A stretch of 64,000 nt of DNA from Simmondsia chinensis (taxonomy: Eukaryota; Streptophyta; Magnoliopsida; Caryophyllales; Simmondsiaceae). This document shows, piece by piece, positions 11,117-23,454 of this stretch (position 1 is the first letter of the stretch; the number at the start of each line of letters is the position of its first letter). The stretch covers positions 6,088,501 to 6,152,500 of the forward strand of contig JAGTTD010000008.1 of assembly GCA_018398585.1 (NCBI GenBank), in the 5' to 3' direction. The notes under the pieces are model-generated. The model was not told where the DNA came from and did not search any database. It worked only from the letters and a program-made list of their open reading frames with translations. The position numbers were made by a program, and so were the translations under genes.

Positions 11117-13005
11117 GACGGTCAGAAATGACCATGACTTTCCAAAATGCAAAAAAAATTGTATAGTCAAATATTACAATCCAAAAAGTAAGCAAATTTA
11201 AATAACTACTTGACCAATATTAGCTATCCAATCAAGGTGTAAAACTTAATGGATCTAATCCCTAAGTGATGCTAGCGTGCAAAGTGCTAAGTGTACCTAA
11301 TAATGCACCTTAAAAGCATCATCGGGCGCTCGGATGGTGCTTTGCGGTGATCTTTTAGTATGCAGTTGCACTTCAAAAGGTATCTTTAATGAGACAAGCA
11401 ATACAATGGGGTTGCCCTGATAAACTCATCCACCTTTTCTTTTATTTTCTCAATGGAATAGAAGAACATAACATTACGGACTTGAATTTAAGCCTCTCTT
11501 CTCACTTTATTGGTCACGTATCCTTGATAATATAAAGTTGAGGGCCATTACATGGCTTCAAGCACTAGTTAGATGCAATGACATCTCTTTACGTCACCGC
11601 ACGGAGAATCCCTGCAAATTTGTCTCGACGGCTAATTCAAACTCTAGAATTTGGACTTACGCCCAACTATTCACACTTATGAAGCCAACTAAGTAGCGAA
11701 CCATTATCAAAGCTGGGCACCTATGCCTAGTTTTGATGATGGTGCACATTTGTCTAAGGTTGTTAGGTCCTGTAAAAGTTTGGTGCCACCGCGATTGTGA
11801 TATTCCCAACTATATCTACATTCCATGTATGCCTTCATTCCGTATGAAGCTGCCATTGTTGTAGACATTTCCAAATTAAAGCGAGGAGTCATTTTGCCCG
11901 GCTTTAATTATGTCACGCTATTAGGCTTTGTTCACTATGTTTTTAGTTTTCTTTTTGCTTCACTAATCAACTTCTTTCTCCCTTGCTGACAACTAGATAC
12001 ACTAACGTAAGGAAGTTGTCCACTTTTTTACTTACAAGAAACAAAATATTCATAATCATTATATAATAATCCTATTTTATAAGGCCTTTTCTTTTCACTT
12101 TTACCTTTTTAATTGACTAGTTTGTACCCACTAATTAATTGGGTCTATATGCTTTTCTCATTTATGCGTGGTTTTTCTTTTCTTTTTTTTTTTTTTTTTG
12201 TTTCCTTTTTTGGGTTTATAATTGTCGTAGACCTCCATCCCTAGCTATCAATTATGTAGTAGAGCCATAAATGATGAGATTAGTAGGTGAGGCATTTTGT
12301 AGAGCCGTTGCACAAAACAATATAGTAAAAAATTATTTTCGTAAATAACATTTTTTGAAAAATATATTTCGAACTGATATTTACGTGGACCAACTAGCAT
12401 GCATTAAGGATATTAATGATAAATTTATGTACATAGAAATAATATAATTAAAATATTAAATAAATATCTTATTTTATTTTATTTTATTTCTTTTAAAGTA
12501 GGAACGCACTTAAATTTAATCTACAAACCATGTTCTTCATGATGATATGTAGAGTAAATTTATTAAATTCAAACATATATTATAAGTTTAAATAATCTAA
12601 GATGATAAAATATATATATATAAACTTAAATTAATTTAATGTTTAATAAATAATTCAATTTAATATTACTTTAATAAATATAAAAATTTTTACTACCAAA
12701 ATTAAGATAGGCCGCTAATTGAAGTAGGCCGTTGATTGAGGGGCGACTTACTTTAAATCCGGGGTAGGTATTCAATAAATTAACAAAAAAAACAGAAAAA
12801 GATGACGTGGGTGTCAGTTCGGAGAATACTTTTTGAAAAATATCATTTCTAAAAATTATCTTTTATTGTATTATTTTAAGCAACAGCTTCACTTTGTACC
12901 TGAAAATTCTTCACTATTGTTGCTCAAATAAAAAGACGAATACTTAAAATTCCTTTTATTAATTATTGCTTTTTTTTTTCTTATAATGTCATTGGATTCA
13001 TTTAA
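11117..13005. other. Intergenic, no recognisable gene
   Basis: I see no gene. Two oligo-T runs near 12180-12200 and long AT-rich stretches (12340-12700) stand out. No retroelement protein could be read on either strand. Confidence 0.4.
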
Positions 13006-13642
13006 GGTTGATTTTCGAAAATAGTATATTTTGACATTTTTATTTCCAAAATAGCACACAAAAATTTAAAATTACCAAAATAACACATAAAAATTAAAAT
13101 TACCAAAATAGCATGCCCAGTCAGCATGCCAATGCCATCTAAGCAAGGGCGTTTTGGTGATTTTTTTTTTTTTCAAAATTAAAAAAAATAGAACTTTTTT
13201 TTTCGATTGGAACAATCTTTCACCAAAATGTTAAAAAATTATTTAATATTGCCTAAATTTTTTGTATAACATATAAGTTTGGATATGTAACAACAATAAT
13301 AAAAGTAAATATACTTTTTTCTTATAATAAATTTTTGAAATTTTAACATATCGAATAATAGCATCTATATCATACTATACTAAAAATTTAGTCAGCGTTT
13401 ATTCTTTTCTTTTATATTTTGTTGAAAAGATTTTACAGCCATAAAAAACCAAAAAAAAAATTTTTTTTGTTTTAAAAAAAGGAAAATGACCAAACTGGCC
13501 TGACTTAGGTAGCAATGCCATGCTGACTGAGCATGGTGTTTTGGTAATTTTTAATTTTCGCGTATTATTTTGATAATTTTAAATTTTTACATGTTATTTT
13601 GAGAATAAAAATGTTAAAATATATTATTTTGGAAAATCACCC
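13006..13642. mobile_element. Mutator-like MITE with long TIRs and 9-bp TSD
   Basis: The 637-bp element starts GGTTGATTTTCGAAAATA and ends ATTTTGGAAAATCACCC. Its ends are inverted repeats that can be followed for roughly 165 bp per arm: each contains TGACATTTTTAT or its counterpart, AAAATTTAAAATTACCAAAA, a CAGTCAGCATG block and GCGTTTTGGTGATTTT or a close variant. The flanks TTCATTTAA (12997-13005) and TTCATTTAA (13643-13651) are identical 9-bp direct repeats. Long TIRs with 9-bp duplications are typical of Mutator-like elements. The core (13170-13480) is AT-rich and non-coding, so the element depends on another transposase. Confidence 0.85.
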
Positions 13643-13857
13643 TTCATTTAAGGCACTAAAACTTTAGCACTATACATAACCGTGAAGGTATTGTAATATC
13701 AATCCACGAGTGATTCGTACATTATCCTTCTTATATTCGCATATATATTTTCTTCTATTTTTTTGGTTATTTTTCTCTATTGTACATAAGTTTCTTTGTA
13801 ACTGTTGATGGCGATCTTGGATTAGTATAACCTAGTTTCACTGCTTATTTTCTACAA

Positions 13858-14345
13858 TTTTTTTTTTCCGTAAATGAAGAGCAAAGCTCAATATAAAAGC
13901 GGTGTTCCAATAATTGAGGACCCGAAAGCAAAACAAAGATGCACAAAATAAGAAGAAAAATAAGAGTACATTGCATCTAACCAAAAACATCCAAAAATTA
14001 CCCAAAGCTAAACCCAGCTACCGAACCCCTACAGCGCCTCTGAATCAACAGCCTTATCCCCGTGCTACGCAAAGAACCCACCCAGTGGCAGGGGCTTACA
14101 AGTTCAGCGACCAACTCTTAAAACATTCCACATTAGATGTTGCATCAGTCGGAGAAAATGGGAACGAGGGACACTGTACTTTTATCCAAAAACTGGCTCT
14201 GAGTTTACTTGACCAAATGACATCCTTCAAGTTCCACTAATCATCTCAAAGACGATCTTGTTTCTCGTGCACCGTATTTCCCATACACTAACAAAAAAAC
14301 ATTGTCAACCAAGCCTTCTTTTGAAATTATCTTCCTAATCCACTC
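13858..14345 (-). mobile_element. 3' end of an L1-type LINE
   Basis: Read on the minus strand, 14240-13914 gives DVIWSSKLRASFWIKVQCP followed by a stretch resembling a LINE C-terminus, then an untranslated tail ending GCTCTTCATTTACGG and oligo-A (the T run at 13858-13868). The same tail closes the LINE at 25692-26808, which ends GCTCTTACTTATCGG plus oligo-A. The open frame on the plus strand over this area is a shadow. Only the terminal part of the element is present. Confidence 0.7.
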
Positions 14346-16915
14346 AATGGGGGGGGTGGGGGTAGGCCCCACCAGTTCACAGATGAGCGCCTAACTTTTC
14401 AGGATTTTACATAAACAAATATCAAAATAAGAAACCTTAAGGCTAAAAGCGAAGGAAAAAAAAAATTAATTCTCTAGTTTTCATTCATGTTTCAGGAGTT
14501 GGAGCAGGTTTAGACATCTCGGGGTTTTTTTTTTTTTTGGAAATGTGTTTGTACTTCAAGAGTTGGCATGGAGGTAGACGTCTTGGTGTTATGGGGTTTG
14601 TTGCTACGTTCTGTTGTTTTTTTCCTACTCTTGTGGACTTTCTTGAACTATGCTTCGATGAATGCGCTGATTTTATGTTAACAGTTATCTCTCTAATTAT
14701 CAAAAAAGTGATGCAAACCCAATATCATTAGAATAGGAATTTTAACTCGCTTTCTGATTAGAATTTCGTGAGGTCACCAAGTGAGCAAGTGGATCCGCTT
14801 GGTACAGTTACGTGTGACTTTATTTGCTATACAAAGATGTAGAAATCAAGGTTTCATTACAAACTCTTTTATGGATAATTGGAGTACAAGTCCAACATCG
14901 CATAGCAGTACAAGGCAGGGCACGAAAGTGAATGACTAGAACACGAAAACTTCTGCGTAGAAGGCTACCCACCATCCCCACTTCAACACCAAAACGCTTA
15001 AAAGCGCCAACTTAAAAAAAGGCTACCCCTACTGACATATAAAGGAGACCATTCAACAAAAAGACAAAAACACGATAGACACCCCACAACACACCAACAA
15101 CTACTTTACTACAAAACCTAAATAGAAACATAAGCCTTCGAAATGCAATAAAAAAGGACAAAGACAGATACCATGTAAGTTATCCGACAAGACAACTATA
15201 CAACCCAAATTCCCCATAACAATATGATTAAAGCCATGAATTGTATTTTTGCTTCTCATTTAAATGAGCTCCAAGGGTTTGCCATAGGATTAGTTACTCT
15301 ACCCTTTTTGATAATTGGCAAAAGTTCAAGGCTCCCCTAATGTAATTTGAAATACTAATAAAAGCAAAAAGCTTTACGCTGATAGACCTAGTAGATTTCA
15401 CTGATCATATCGCATTTAAAGGGCACTCTTGACCTTCCATGCCATTTATGTATCTTGTTTGTCAGAGTCTACTTAGAGCCTCTAAATTTTAGGATTCTGA
15501 AATTATAAGGTCATTAAATTGGCTTAGGCCCGACTTTTTGTTTTATAATGCTGTTCAAGAAAATCATAATAGGGACTCTACAATCTTAGGATCAACCTTT
15601 GTGTTCATCATAACTCCCATTAGTATTGTTTGTAGTTTGTCATAGTCCAAGGTGTCAAAGAACCAACTGTTCAAAAACTTAAGTTGATAGCTGCAGACCC
15701 ATGAATTGTTTTATACTCTAATGTGCCTGCTTATGCAAATATATCCGTTGGACTTGATGCATAAATATTGCACAAATTTACTTCGTATCTTATATTTAAA
15801 TTATGTTAATGTTGAAAGTGGGACTATTAGAATTCAAACTCGTGACCTCTTGGTCAACAAGGCTTTCTATGCTTTTTTAAAAGCTTTAGCTGATAGGTCG
15901 AGACCTACAAATGGTATTGTACTCTAACACAAGGTAATAGTGTATAATTTTTCCTTTTACTTAGAAATATTGCCGTGAATTAGTGCTTGAAGTTAACCCT
16001 AACAAATTTTCAACTTTATTGAACTAACTCCATAACCTTTCTTTTGATGAGGGAAGATGAAACCTCTACTATCAAACATGTATGAAGAGAAGCAATAACA
16101 AAAGTAACCAAAATACAATAAGAAGCAAAAGGAACAAAGCAAAACTATGGAGCTAGGGAAAAAATTATGCAGCATGACAAAGCCAAGAAGAAGGATGCCC
16201 GATTTTGAAAAATGGTCCGCGATACCACTGGCTACTAATGGGTCCTATGAAATCGTAGATAACCGAAGTGGACCCCTTATTGCAATTCAGTTTGAATCTT
16301 TTTACCTCTTTAGGACCCAAACTTTAGATACACATTCCTTAATTAGTTTAGATTTGATTCTCAACAAGGATCATGCAATGATGATACAATTTTTTGGTTG
16401 TTGACAAAGTTATACAAAAAAGTAAATGAAAGGGAAATGTCACAAGAAAACGTACAGTTATTAAACCCTAGTAATGTTTTCAGTCTTCTATAGTTTTGAA
16501 ATTGATAAATCATTCCTTTTTGCATACCCGAAGGAACGCTAACTTGATCTATTGTGTACCATTTTGCAAAGTTAAGTGTCACAATGCATGAACCTTTTAT
16601 CACTTAGTCGTAATCACGGTCCCATCATGATACTCAAGCTAAGTGTTTTTCTTATTCATTATGATCATTATATCTTTTGTGAGAATTCTTTCCCTCTTAC
16701 GTATCAAAAAAGAAAAAACTCAAACCATAAATTTGTTTTTTTAACTTTTACAGTGAGATCTTATAACTTTTTTTAAATAGTTATGCCAACATAGTTGTGG
16801 AGAGAGTAGGATGAGATTCTAACTCCAAACCTTTTGCTTGTGAGATTGGTAATTTTAGGGCACTACACCAAATTCATCAAGTCATTTAAGCCGAGTTTTT
16901 TTATGTAGAAGATGT
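14346..16915. other. Mostly featureless; possible LINE tail at 14.5 kb
   Basis: 14520-14720 follows an oligo-T run and resembles another LINE 3' untranslated tail on the plus strand, but without supporting protein sequence. About 15820-15930 read on the minus strand carries GACCAAGAGGTCACGAG, a motif found in many dispersed plant repeats. No gene or paired element ends were recognised. Confidence 0.3.
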
Positions 16916-17690
16916 TAGGGAAATAGTAATACAGGTATTGAATTCAGTTACCGGCTTCGAGACATGTAGATAACCATTTTCCTTAAAACTTATTTCATGG
17001 ATACCGAAATAGTTTAAGGAATACAATGAAATCCAAAAACAAAGTGAGAGTAAGAGCGTAGAGAGGATGGATAGCCGAGATTTAGAGAATGAGAAAATGA
17101 TGTTTTTCCAAAATCCCTTTCAAATGCCTTTTGTGGGGCTTTATATTGAAATTCATGTGCCTCTTGGAAAAAGACACATTTCTTAAAACAAGACTGGCAA
17201 GGGACACAACCCTTTAAAAAATATTTAATTAATTTCTCAAAAGTCACAAATACCCATGGAAAGTAACGGTCATAACTGCTCTGTGTGTCGATACAGAGCA
17301 CTATGTGTTGACACTCAGACCCCGCCACTACATTCTGTAAGACTGTGTGTCGACACACAACTTTCCGAGAGTGTTTCTGTAAAAAAATACATGTTTAAGT
17401 CAAAACACATCAAATACTTATCCAAAACACTTTATTTTGAAAATATGCCACTAATCCCTGACCACTTTCAAAGTCCATACATTCTCATACAAATTATACA
17501 TCATCTCGGAATAAAAGGAAGTCTTTGTGCATAAATGAGAGTGTCTTTTGATTGAACTCTCACTTAGTGAAGACACGTTATAATTAATCAGAGCGCAATG
17601 GTAGGCTAAGTTTTGAACCATATGAGTCCATTTGAGTAACCCACTTGTCTTCACACATAAGACTTACTCTCCACAACACACCTCATCTTC
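16916..17690 (-). repeat. Possible Ty1/copia 3' LTR remnant
   Basis: This lies directly downstream of a minus-strand copia pol end, where a 3' LTR should be. It contains the paired motif TGTGTCGACACACA (17344-17357) and related TGTGTCGATACAGAG (17282-17296) and TGTGTTGACACTCAG, which are frequent in plant copia LTRs. On the minus strand it would start about TGTTGTGGAGAGTAAG near 17680. I could not find the matching 5' LTR, so the limits are approximate. Confidence 0.4.
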
Positions 17691-17989
17691 AACTGATACA
17701 TTTTAGGCCTTATGTCCCATACCTTTCATGAGTGCAACAGAGTGAAACCCACGTCATTAAACACTATTTGAAGCTGCCAAGCTTCACACTCATTTAGGTA
17801 GACCCCATTGATTATATTCTTGCAACACGATATTCAATGATTTCTCGGGTCCAGTACGAGCATGCGCCCAACCTCCTTTTCCCTTTGTCATAGGTTACCA
17901 AGTACTACACTCATGATGAAATTTCACTTTTAGTGTTGTAATCATGCGGATGATGGAACTCTCTCATTGAAAACAAGACCAGTCGTTGT

Positions 17990-18555
17990 ACCAGGTGTGG
18001 GTTGCGGATCCATCATGGGTAACTAAACTTGACGGGTTTAACCCAGCCCTTTACTTGTAATTAAGACCAAATCTTTAGCAAGGCTTTTTGTTAAGGGATC
18101 CACTCGATTTTGACTTGCATTTTCAAAATCCTCAGTGATCACCCAATCTTTCACGAGTTATTTCACATAACTATGCCTCACACTAATGTGTCCGGACTTT
18201 TAATTATACAACTCAGTCTTACGCATTTTAAAACATAGCCTCACTATTACAATAGATAGAAATAGGCAATATTGGCTTAGGCATAAAGGAATCTTTTAAA
18301 GCCGATCCTTTAATCAGTTTGCTTCTTTAATAGTAGAAGTCAGAGCAATTAACTCTACAATCATAATAGAATTAATGATATCTGTTTCTTGGAACCCTAA
18401 GAGACAACACTCCCACCAAGTAGAAATACCCAGTTGCTTATAGAAACACAGTCCTTCTTATTGGACATATATCTGGTATTCAAGTTTCCTGGTGCAGTAG
18501 AAGAATACTCATTAAAAGTAATATCATAATCCCTGGATATTTCTCTACTTGCTAA
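17990..18555 (-). pseudogene. Ty1/copia RNase H / pol C-terminus remnant
   Basis: The minus strand from about 18555 reads EYSSAPGNLNTRYMSNKKDCVSISNWVFLLGGSVVS, LIALTSTIKEA, a damaged segment with HISVRHSYVK, then LVKDWVITEDFENASQNRVDPLTKSLAKD. This follows the copia RNase H order: SGYVFLLGGGAISW, ALSTTEAE, HIDVRYHFVR and the A-DPLTK tail. Stops and frameshifts abound. It ends just before the LTR-like stretch at 16916-17690. Confidence 0.7.
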
Positions 18556-19245
18556 TTCCCTATAGATGGAAAAATGACTCTTCTACCCGAAAAAATAACT
18601 CTTTTTTTCCTATGGATGGAAAAATGAGAAGAAATTTCATGCCACCTATGGTGCAAATTTTGGAGAAATTGAACCCCTTTTCAGGCAGTCTTGATGAGAT
18701 TATTTCCGATTTAATATCCAACAGAGCTTGAATAACCAAACTCCTACATAGCTTATTAACATTCTCATCCACCGCATCCAGCTAAATGATTTTTCAGTTA
18801 ATCCCCCTGACCTTCACAAGCTTCTCCTTCAATTTGTGTCAATCTTCCTTACTAAATACCACCTCTGCATTTTCACTCTTGGAGTTTGTTGAGTTTAACC
18901 CAGTTCTCTCTTGACCACCTTCTCTGACCACATTAGCAAACGTTCTATGATTCTGATTCGGGTTAGGCCAAACGTTAACATCACAGTCACCATTACGCTA
19001 CTATTCTCTACCGCCCTTACTAATACTTCTTTTGTATCTAAGCCAACACACATTTAATGTTCTATTACCAAGCTAGGATCCATAACGCTTCCCTAATGGC
19101 TATATTGGCTTTGTCCCTACTTTTATTCCTCACACATCCATATCTATCCTTTCGCAACTTCCTTAATTTGTAATGCACAAAAGAATCCACCACCACCCTT
19201 GGTTTGGTAATAAGATCTTCAACCACTGATTATTCATTTGAAAAA
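18556..19245 (-). pseudogene. L1-type LINE ORF1 remnant (RRM type)
   Basis: Reading the minus strand from 19245, the sequence gives VVDSFVHYKLRKLRKDRYGCVRNKSRDKANIAI, which matches the RNP1-containing half of the RRM found in plant LINE ORF1 proteins. Further on comes NKLCRSLVIQALLDIKSEIISSRLPEKGFNFSKICTIGGMKFLLIFPS (18760-18600), the conserved block after that RRM. Stops separate the pieces. The copia fragment at 17990-18555 abuts it, so one element probably inserted into the other. The assignment is by pattern memory, with moderate certainty. Confidence 0.55.
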
Positions 19246-19640
19246 GAAAGATTGTCTATGAAAATGGAAAAAAAACACCTTTCTTATTGGACTGCCAGTG
19301 AGTGTCGGCTTCTGACCCAACCATGACCGAACTACCGGAGCTGGGCACCCACTGAACCACTGGAGCTGGGGCAGGCTAATGCACGCCGGCCACCGCACCC
19401 ACGCTGCAGCGCCTGCCCTTAGAGTGGAACAACGACAGCGACAGCCGATGGAGGATGAGGTAGAGCAACCCACACAGTTTTTAGATTTGAAAAAGGGCCA
19501 CAGAGGTGATGACGGATGACGTTGGAGGTGGTACAACACCACCAAGGGCCGGAAGGTGACTCCGTCATTGCAAGGCCGGCACCGGAAAGCGGCTCACTCT
19601 CTGATGACAGGGGCGCGTGGGTCATGGGGCAGCTTTATTT
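19246..19640 (-). other. GC-rich stretch, likely LINE 5' leader
   Basis: 19290-19620 is clearly more GC-rich than its neighbours and lies directly 5' of the LINE ORF1 remnant on the minus strand. A GC-rich start is also present in the LINE at 52330-58151. The open frames here have skewed composition and no recognised domain. Confidence 0.35.
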
Positions 19641-21376
19641 GAGAGAGAATTTAAAAAATCTACAAAGGCCTATGTAGTGGCGCGCTTCCCTCCTAGAATT
19701 AGACATGCTCAAGTTGGATAATTTTCTGGGAAACTTTTGATGACATTTTGAAATTCAAAGGTAGTAGTGGAATGCTTGATATGATGGACTACTATGAGAT
19801 AAGAGATTGAATTTCCATGAAGCTAATGCGGATTGGTTGTTGTCAAGGACAGGATTCCACGTGTAAAAGGCTTTGAGATCTCAATGCCTATGTACTTTAT
19901 GGGACCATCGTTAGACTTGAAGTGTGTAAGATAAAACAAATTTCAATGTTATACCAATGCTAGAATTATATTTAACAAAAAGAACGAGAGCATCGCCACT
20001 TTGCGCTGGAATGTTGGAGTTTTTATTGCGCCAAATTTACTTTCTTACTGAACCTTTTAAATTTAAGTAAATATATATCAATATGTAATGCCGGTAAATA
20101 TGGAATTTTGATAATTCGATCCTAACCCAATCTAAACAATTAGGGTAACCAATCCAAAAATGACTATTCTAAGTATATCCACTTCGTTAAAATTCAAATA
20201 AAGATTCAAGTACATATATCAATTAATGTTCCAAAGCTCTCATTCTTGTTGTAACGACCGTTTTCGAACACAACTTTATTTCTAGTATTCCACATGACCT
20301 AAATAACCACAAAGAACAAGGTGATCCACACAACTTTTCCTCGTTTTTAGTTTTATTAAAATTGTTTCTCAAAAAAATTGAAAACTCCTTTTATAATAAA
20401 CAAATCCTTTGTCTTCCCTAAACTAGCTAACTTAAGCATTGGAGTGACTACGTCTAGACATAACAAATGTGGTTTGTGGACTTACTATTCCTTCTTCGGG
20501 TAAGGTAATTGAAGCCGAAGGCAGTTAGAAACTGAGCACTACATTTTATTTTATTTTATTTTTGCGCAAAACTGAGCAATACTATAGGTACTTAAACATT
20601 ATACTAAATTATATATCTAATACACTCGGTAAAAGATTATTAGCTTACACAAAATTATTAATTTAATATTTGTTTACGGCCTAAGAACTTCCTACCATAA
20701 TATTGGGTCAATAAATTAGGTAAACAAATTGATTATAGTCAACTTTTTCTTGAAACTCTATGAAATGTAATTATGTTTAAATTGTGAAGAATGGTACATA
20801 AATCTGAATATTTGGCCATGGAAGTTGAATTACATAGTAGTTTGTTGCCTTGACATTTCGTTCTCCCTTCTCCAAATCAAGCAATGCTCTAAGTATTTAA
20901 AACAAGTACTCAATTGTGTATCTAATATATGTGATAAGCGATTATTAGCTTATAAAAATAATTAAATTTTTTATAATCTAGTGATTATTTGTCTCATCAT
21001 TAGATATACAAATTCAGTATTTAAATTCTGTGTATTAACTAATCATCTCTCAGATTGAGTCTTCCATAACCGATAGTCGAACAAAGGGAAGACACAATTC
21101 AAGCCCTATCAACATGAATTCTTATCATTATACTAATTCTAACTCCTTCCCACAAAATTCGGGAAAACAAAAGGATAAACAAGCACCAGTTCAATATTGT
21201 TTTATGTTTTAAGGTTTTGGTCGAGTTCTATAAATAAACCTTTTTTATTTATTTATCAGTAAGTTCTAGCTTTTTAAATTCTTTTGGAAAGGAAATATGG
21301 AAACCAAATATCAAAAAAATGATGTTTCAATGGAACTTAAATTTTTAGTTCATAAAGTACTAAAACAACCCTCCTG
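19641..21376. other. Intergenic; contains a short dispersed repeat pair
   Basis: No gene was recognised. About 20571-20665 and 20880-20968 are similar direct repeats sharing TATCTAATA and GATTATTAGCTTA blocks. They lie about 310 bp apart and may be remnants of a duplicated AT-rich element. Confidence 0.35.
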
Positions 21377-21515
21377 AGAAGTTCTCACCCCTCAAGTTGG
21401 GGGTGCGTGGAAACAACCTTTCTTTAGGGTAGCGCCTTGGAGGGGGAGGTTGCATACATACACCGCCCAAGACCCTGCTTAGGCAGGAGCCTTTAGAGCA
21501 CTGAAAATGTTGCTT
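21377..21515 (+). repeat. RTE-type LINE 3' tail fragment
   Basis: GTTCTCACCCCTCAAGTTGG, GGAAACAACCTTTC, GGTTGCATACATACACCGCCC and TTAGGCAGGAGCCTTTAGAG follow the same order as the RTE tail at 10240-10370. No coding part remains. It lies about 370 bp beyond the TCP stop codon, in the downstream flank of that gene. Confidence 0.65.
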
Positions 21516-21882
21516 TAAACAATTAAAACAACAAATAGAATATGATAATGAGATGTCCTAACCATCAACATTTTGGATGTATTGTTGAATAAGCACTGCT
21601 ATGGGACCATGCAAGTATACTCAATTCGAGAACCCAGGACACATAACAAACTATAATTGGATCACAAAATGGAAACATTTTAAAGTTATTTTTTATGATC
21701 TTGTGATTCTTTCATGTGTGCTAAAATCGTTCACACATAACATTTACCTTGAATATATAAAATAATCACACACAACATCAAAATTATACCAAAAAATATA
21801 AACACTTACACCAAATAAATCACATTACCTTCTTCTATTATAACACTCTTGCCTTCATTATACCAATTTGCCCACGACCATT

Positions 21883-23055
21883 TCAAGCATTGTTGTTGTT
21901 GTGGTTAACGTTGTTGACAGAAATGCAGGACTGGCGGTGATTTTCAAGCCCTTGTGTCGGTCGGTGCAAGTATAAGCCTGAATCCGTGGCCATCAACACG
22001 CAACTAGGGTTTTTGTAAAGGCCCCCATGATTATTACTACCACTACCACCGCCACTGCCATTACCACCAATAATCAAATTACTAATGCTTGTTAGTTCTC
22101 CATATCCGTAACTAGCGGTGCTATCTGCTCCCCAATTTCCTTGAAAATTCCCAAAATCCTCTTCGGTTCTTGCACCACCCGAACTATAATAATGGCGGTG
22201 GCTAGATTCGTCATGATCGAAAATTGATGGGTTTGCTGACATGGCAAATAATTTCTCAATGATCCCCATAGAGCCCACTGGGTGATCCTGTGAGGTGCTT
22301 CTTCCATTAGGGTTAGGGTCAGGGTTAGTACAAGTATCGTGATCAATCGAGGTTGGGGGCTTTTTGCTAATTTCTCCACAACTGTTGTTGTTGTTGTCAT
22401 TGTTAATCATTTTCTCCCTTGTCCTCTCCCTCGCTCTCACCCTCGCCTTCTCCCTTATCTCCCTTGCCGCTCCCCCTTTCTTATTACCATCTCTTTCTTT
22501 AGGAACTATGCATTCGGAATTGACATTGGTCGCGGTAGAGGATGAGCTCCTGCAAGAGGACGAGGAGTAGTGGTTGTGAGTGGCAGTGAGCTCCTTAATG
22601 GCTGACTTCGAGTGGTTAAAAAGCCACTCGATAGTCTTGCTCGCTTTGTCAAACCCTAGCATATCTTGAAGGTCAAAGAACTTCCTTGCTATATGAAGGG
22701 AAAGCCTCATCCTCCGATCCCGGGTCCCACTCGCGGTCGTTATCTTACTATGCCTATCCTTATTCCCCGCTTTCCTCCCCCTCTCCCCCACAGCCCTCCT
22801 CCGCCTCTTCCCACCCCCTTTCTCCACCAATACTTGCTGGTCCCGGTTTTCCACTACCTCGCCCTCTTTCTCCATCTGTGCTGGTGGTGGTGGAGGCGTC
22901 TGATGGTGCAGGATCGAGTTGAACAGGAGTTCATCGTCATGAAGCAAGTGACTAGGGTAATTCAAAAGGCAAGAATTAGGGTTTTGCTCATGTGGGATGA
23001 ACTCAATTCCAAAAGGGCCATTTTGATTGTTTGTGTTGGGATTGAGAGGAAACAT
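21883..23055 (-). CDS. CYC/TB1-type TCP transcription factor
   Basis: This is an intact 390-codon single-exon gene. Residues 1-97 hold a Pro run (54-58) and a basic stretch KRRRR (83-87). The TCP domain spans about 98-156: basic part [20 protein letters not shown], helix I with [20 protein letters not shown], helix II with [14 protein letters not shown]. Residues 180-182 read SEC where CYC/TB1 proteins carry an ECE motif. The Arg-rich R domain is at 198-216 ([19 protein letters not shown]). Ser, Asn and Gly runs fill the C-terminus. TCP domain plus R domain identifies class II, CYC/TB1 clade: nuclear DNA-binding regulators, usually repressing axillary growth or setting floral symmetry. The start is supported by an in-frame TAG six codons upstream and by A at -3. 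I cannot tell which CYC/TB1 subclade it is. Confidence 0.95.
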   Translation of the reverse strand: MFPLNPNTNNQNGPFGIEFIPHEQNPNSCLLNYPSHLLHDDELLFNSILHHQTPPPPPAQMEKEGEVVENRDQQVLVEKGGGKRRRRAVGERGRKAGNKDRHSKITTASGTRDRRMRLSLHIARKFFDLQDMLGFDKASKTIEWLFNHSKSAIKELTATHNHYSSSSCRSSSSTATNVNSECIVPKERDGNKKGGAAREIREKARVRARERTREKMINNDNNNNSCGEISKKPPTSIDHDTCTNPDPNPNGRSTSQDHPVGSMGIIEKLFAMSANPSIFDHDESSHRHYYSSGGARTEEDFGNFQGNWGADSTASYGYGELTSISNLIIGGNGSGGGSGSNNHGGLYKNPSCVLMATDSGLYLHRPTQGLENHRQSCISVNNVNHNNNNA

Positions 23056-23340
23056 TTTGTTAAAATTGTACTAATAGTAGTAATAATTTAGGGTTTGCTT
23101 TTGAATCTATGAATTTGTAAATCAAATGGACCGAAAGGTTGATAGAAAGTAGTGTAGGTAGGGTTTGTGTTACCTATGGATGTTGGTTTTTAATGATGAA
23201 GGAGAGTAGAGTGGAGGTTAGGGTTCTTCAAGAGGGAGGATGGACCATTTTTGTAGTGTTAGAATGAGACCATTGAAATGATTTTAATGTAAATAAAACG
23301 AGGAGAGAGAGAGAGAGAGGGAGAGAGAGAGAGAGAGAGA
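23056..23340 (-). promoter_or_regulatory. TCP 5' leader with (CT)n tract
   Basis: The region between the TCP start and the TATA candidate contains a GA run on the plus strand at 23299-23340, which is (CT)n in the sense of the gene. CT-rich tracts just downstream of a TATA box are common in plant 5' leaders. The rest of the leader is unremarkable, and an in-frame TAG closes the reading frame upstream of the ATG. Confidence 0.55.
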
Positions 23341-23361
23341 ATTTGCTATTGAGTAAAATTT

Positions 23362-23374
23362 TGTATATAAAATT
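23362..23374 (-). promoter_or_regulatory. Candidate TATA box of the TCP gene
   Basis: The minus strand reads TTTTATATACAA here, about 310 bp upstream of the ATG and about 20-30 bp before the (CT)n tract, a plausible position for a start site inside that tract. The assignment is by position and motif only. Confidence 0.45.
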
Positions 23375-23454
23375 GGGAAAATATTGAACATATTCAAGTT
23401 ATATATTTAATGGTTCGACTGAAAGTCTTTGCACCATTAATAATATTAAATTAA

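Noticed and set aside
15820..15930. tRNA-like B-box motif suggesting a SINE
   Set aside because: The A box and B box are too degenerate, and no 3' tail or target duplication was found.
22339..23091. Open frames on the plus strand across the TCP gene (up to 141 codons)
   Set aside because: They are antisense shadows of the TCP coding sequence, rich in Pro and Ser because of its codon use, and contain no domain.
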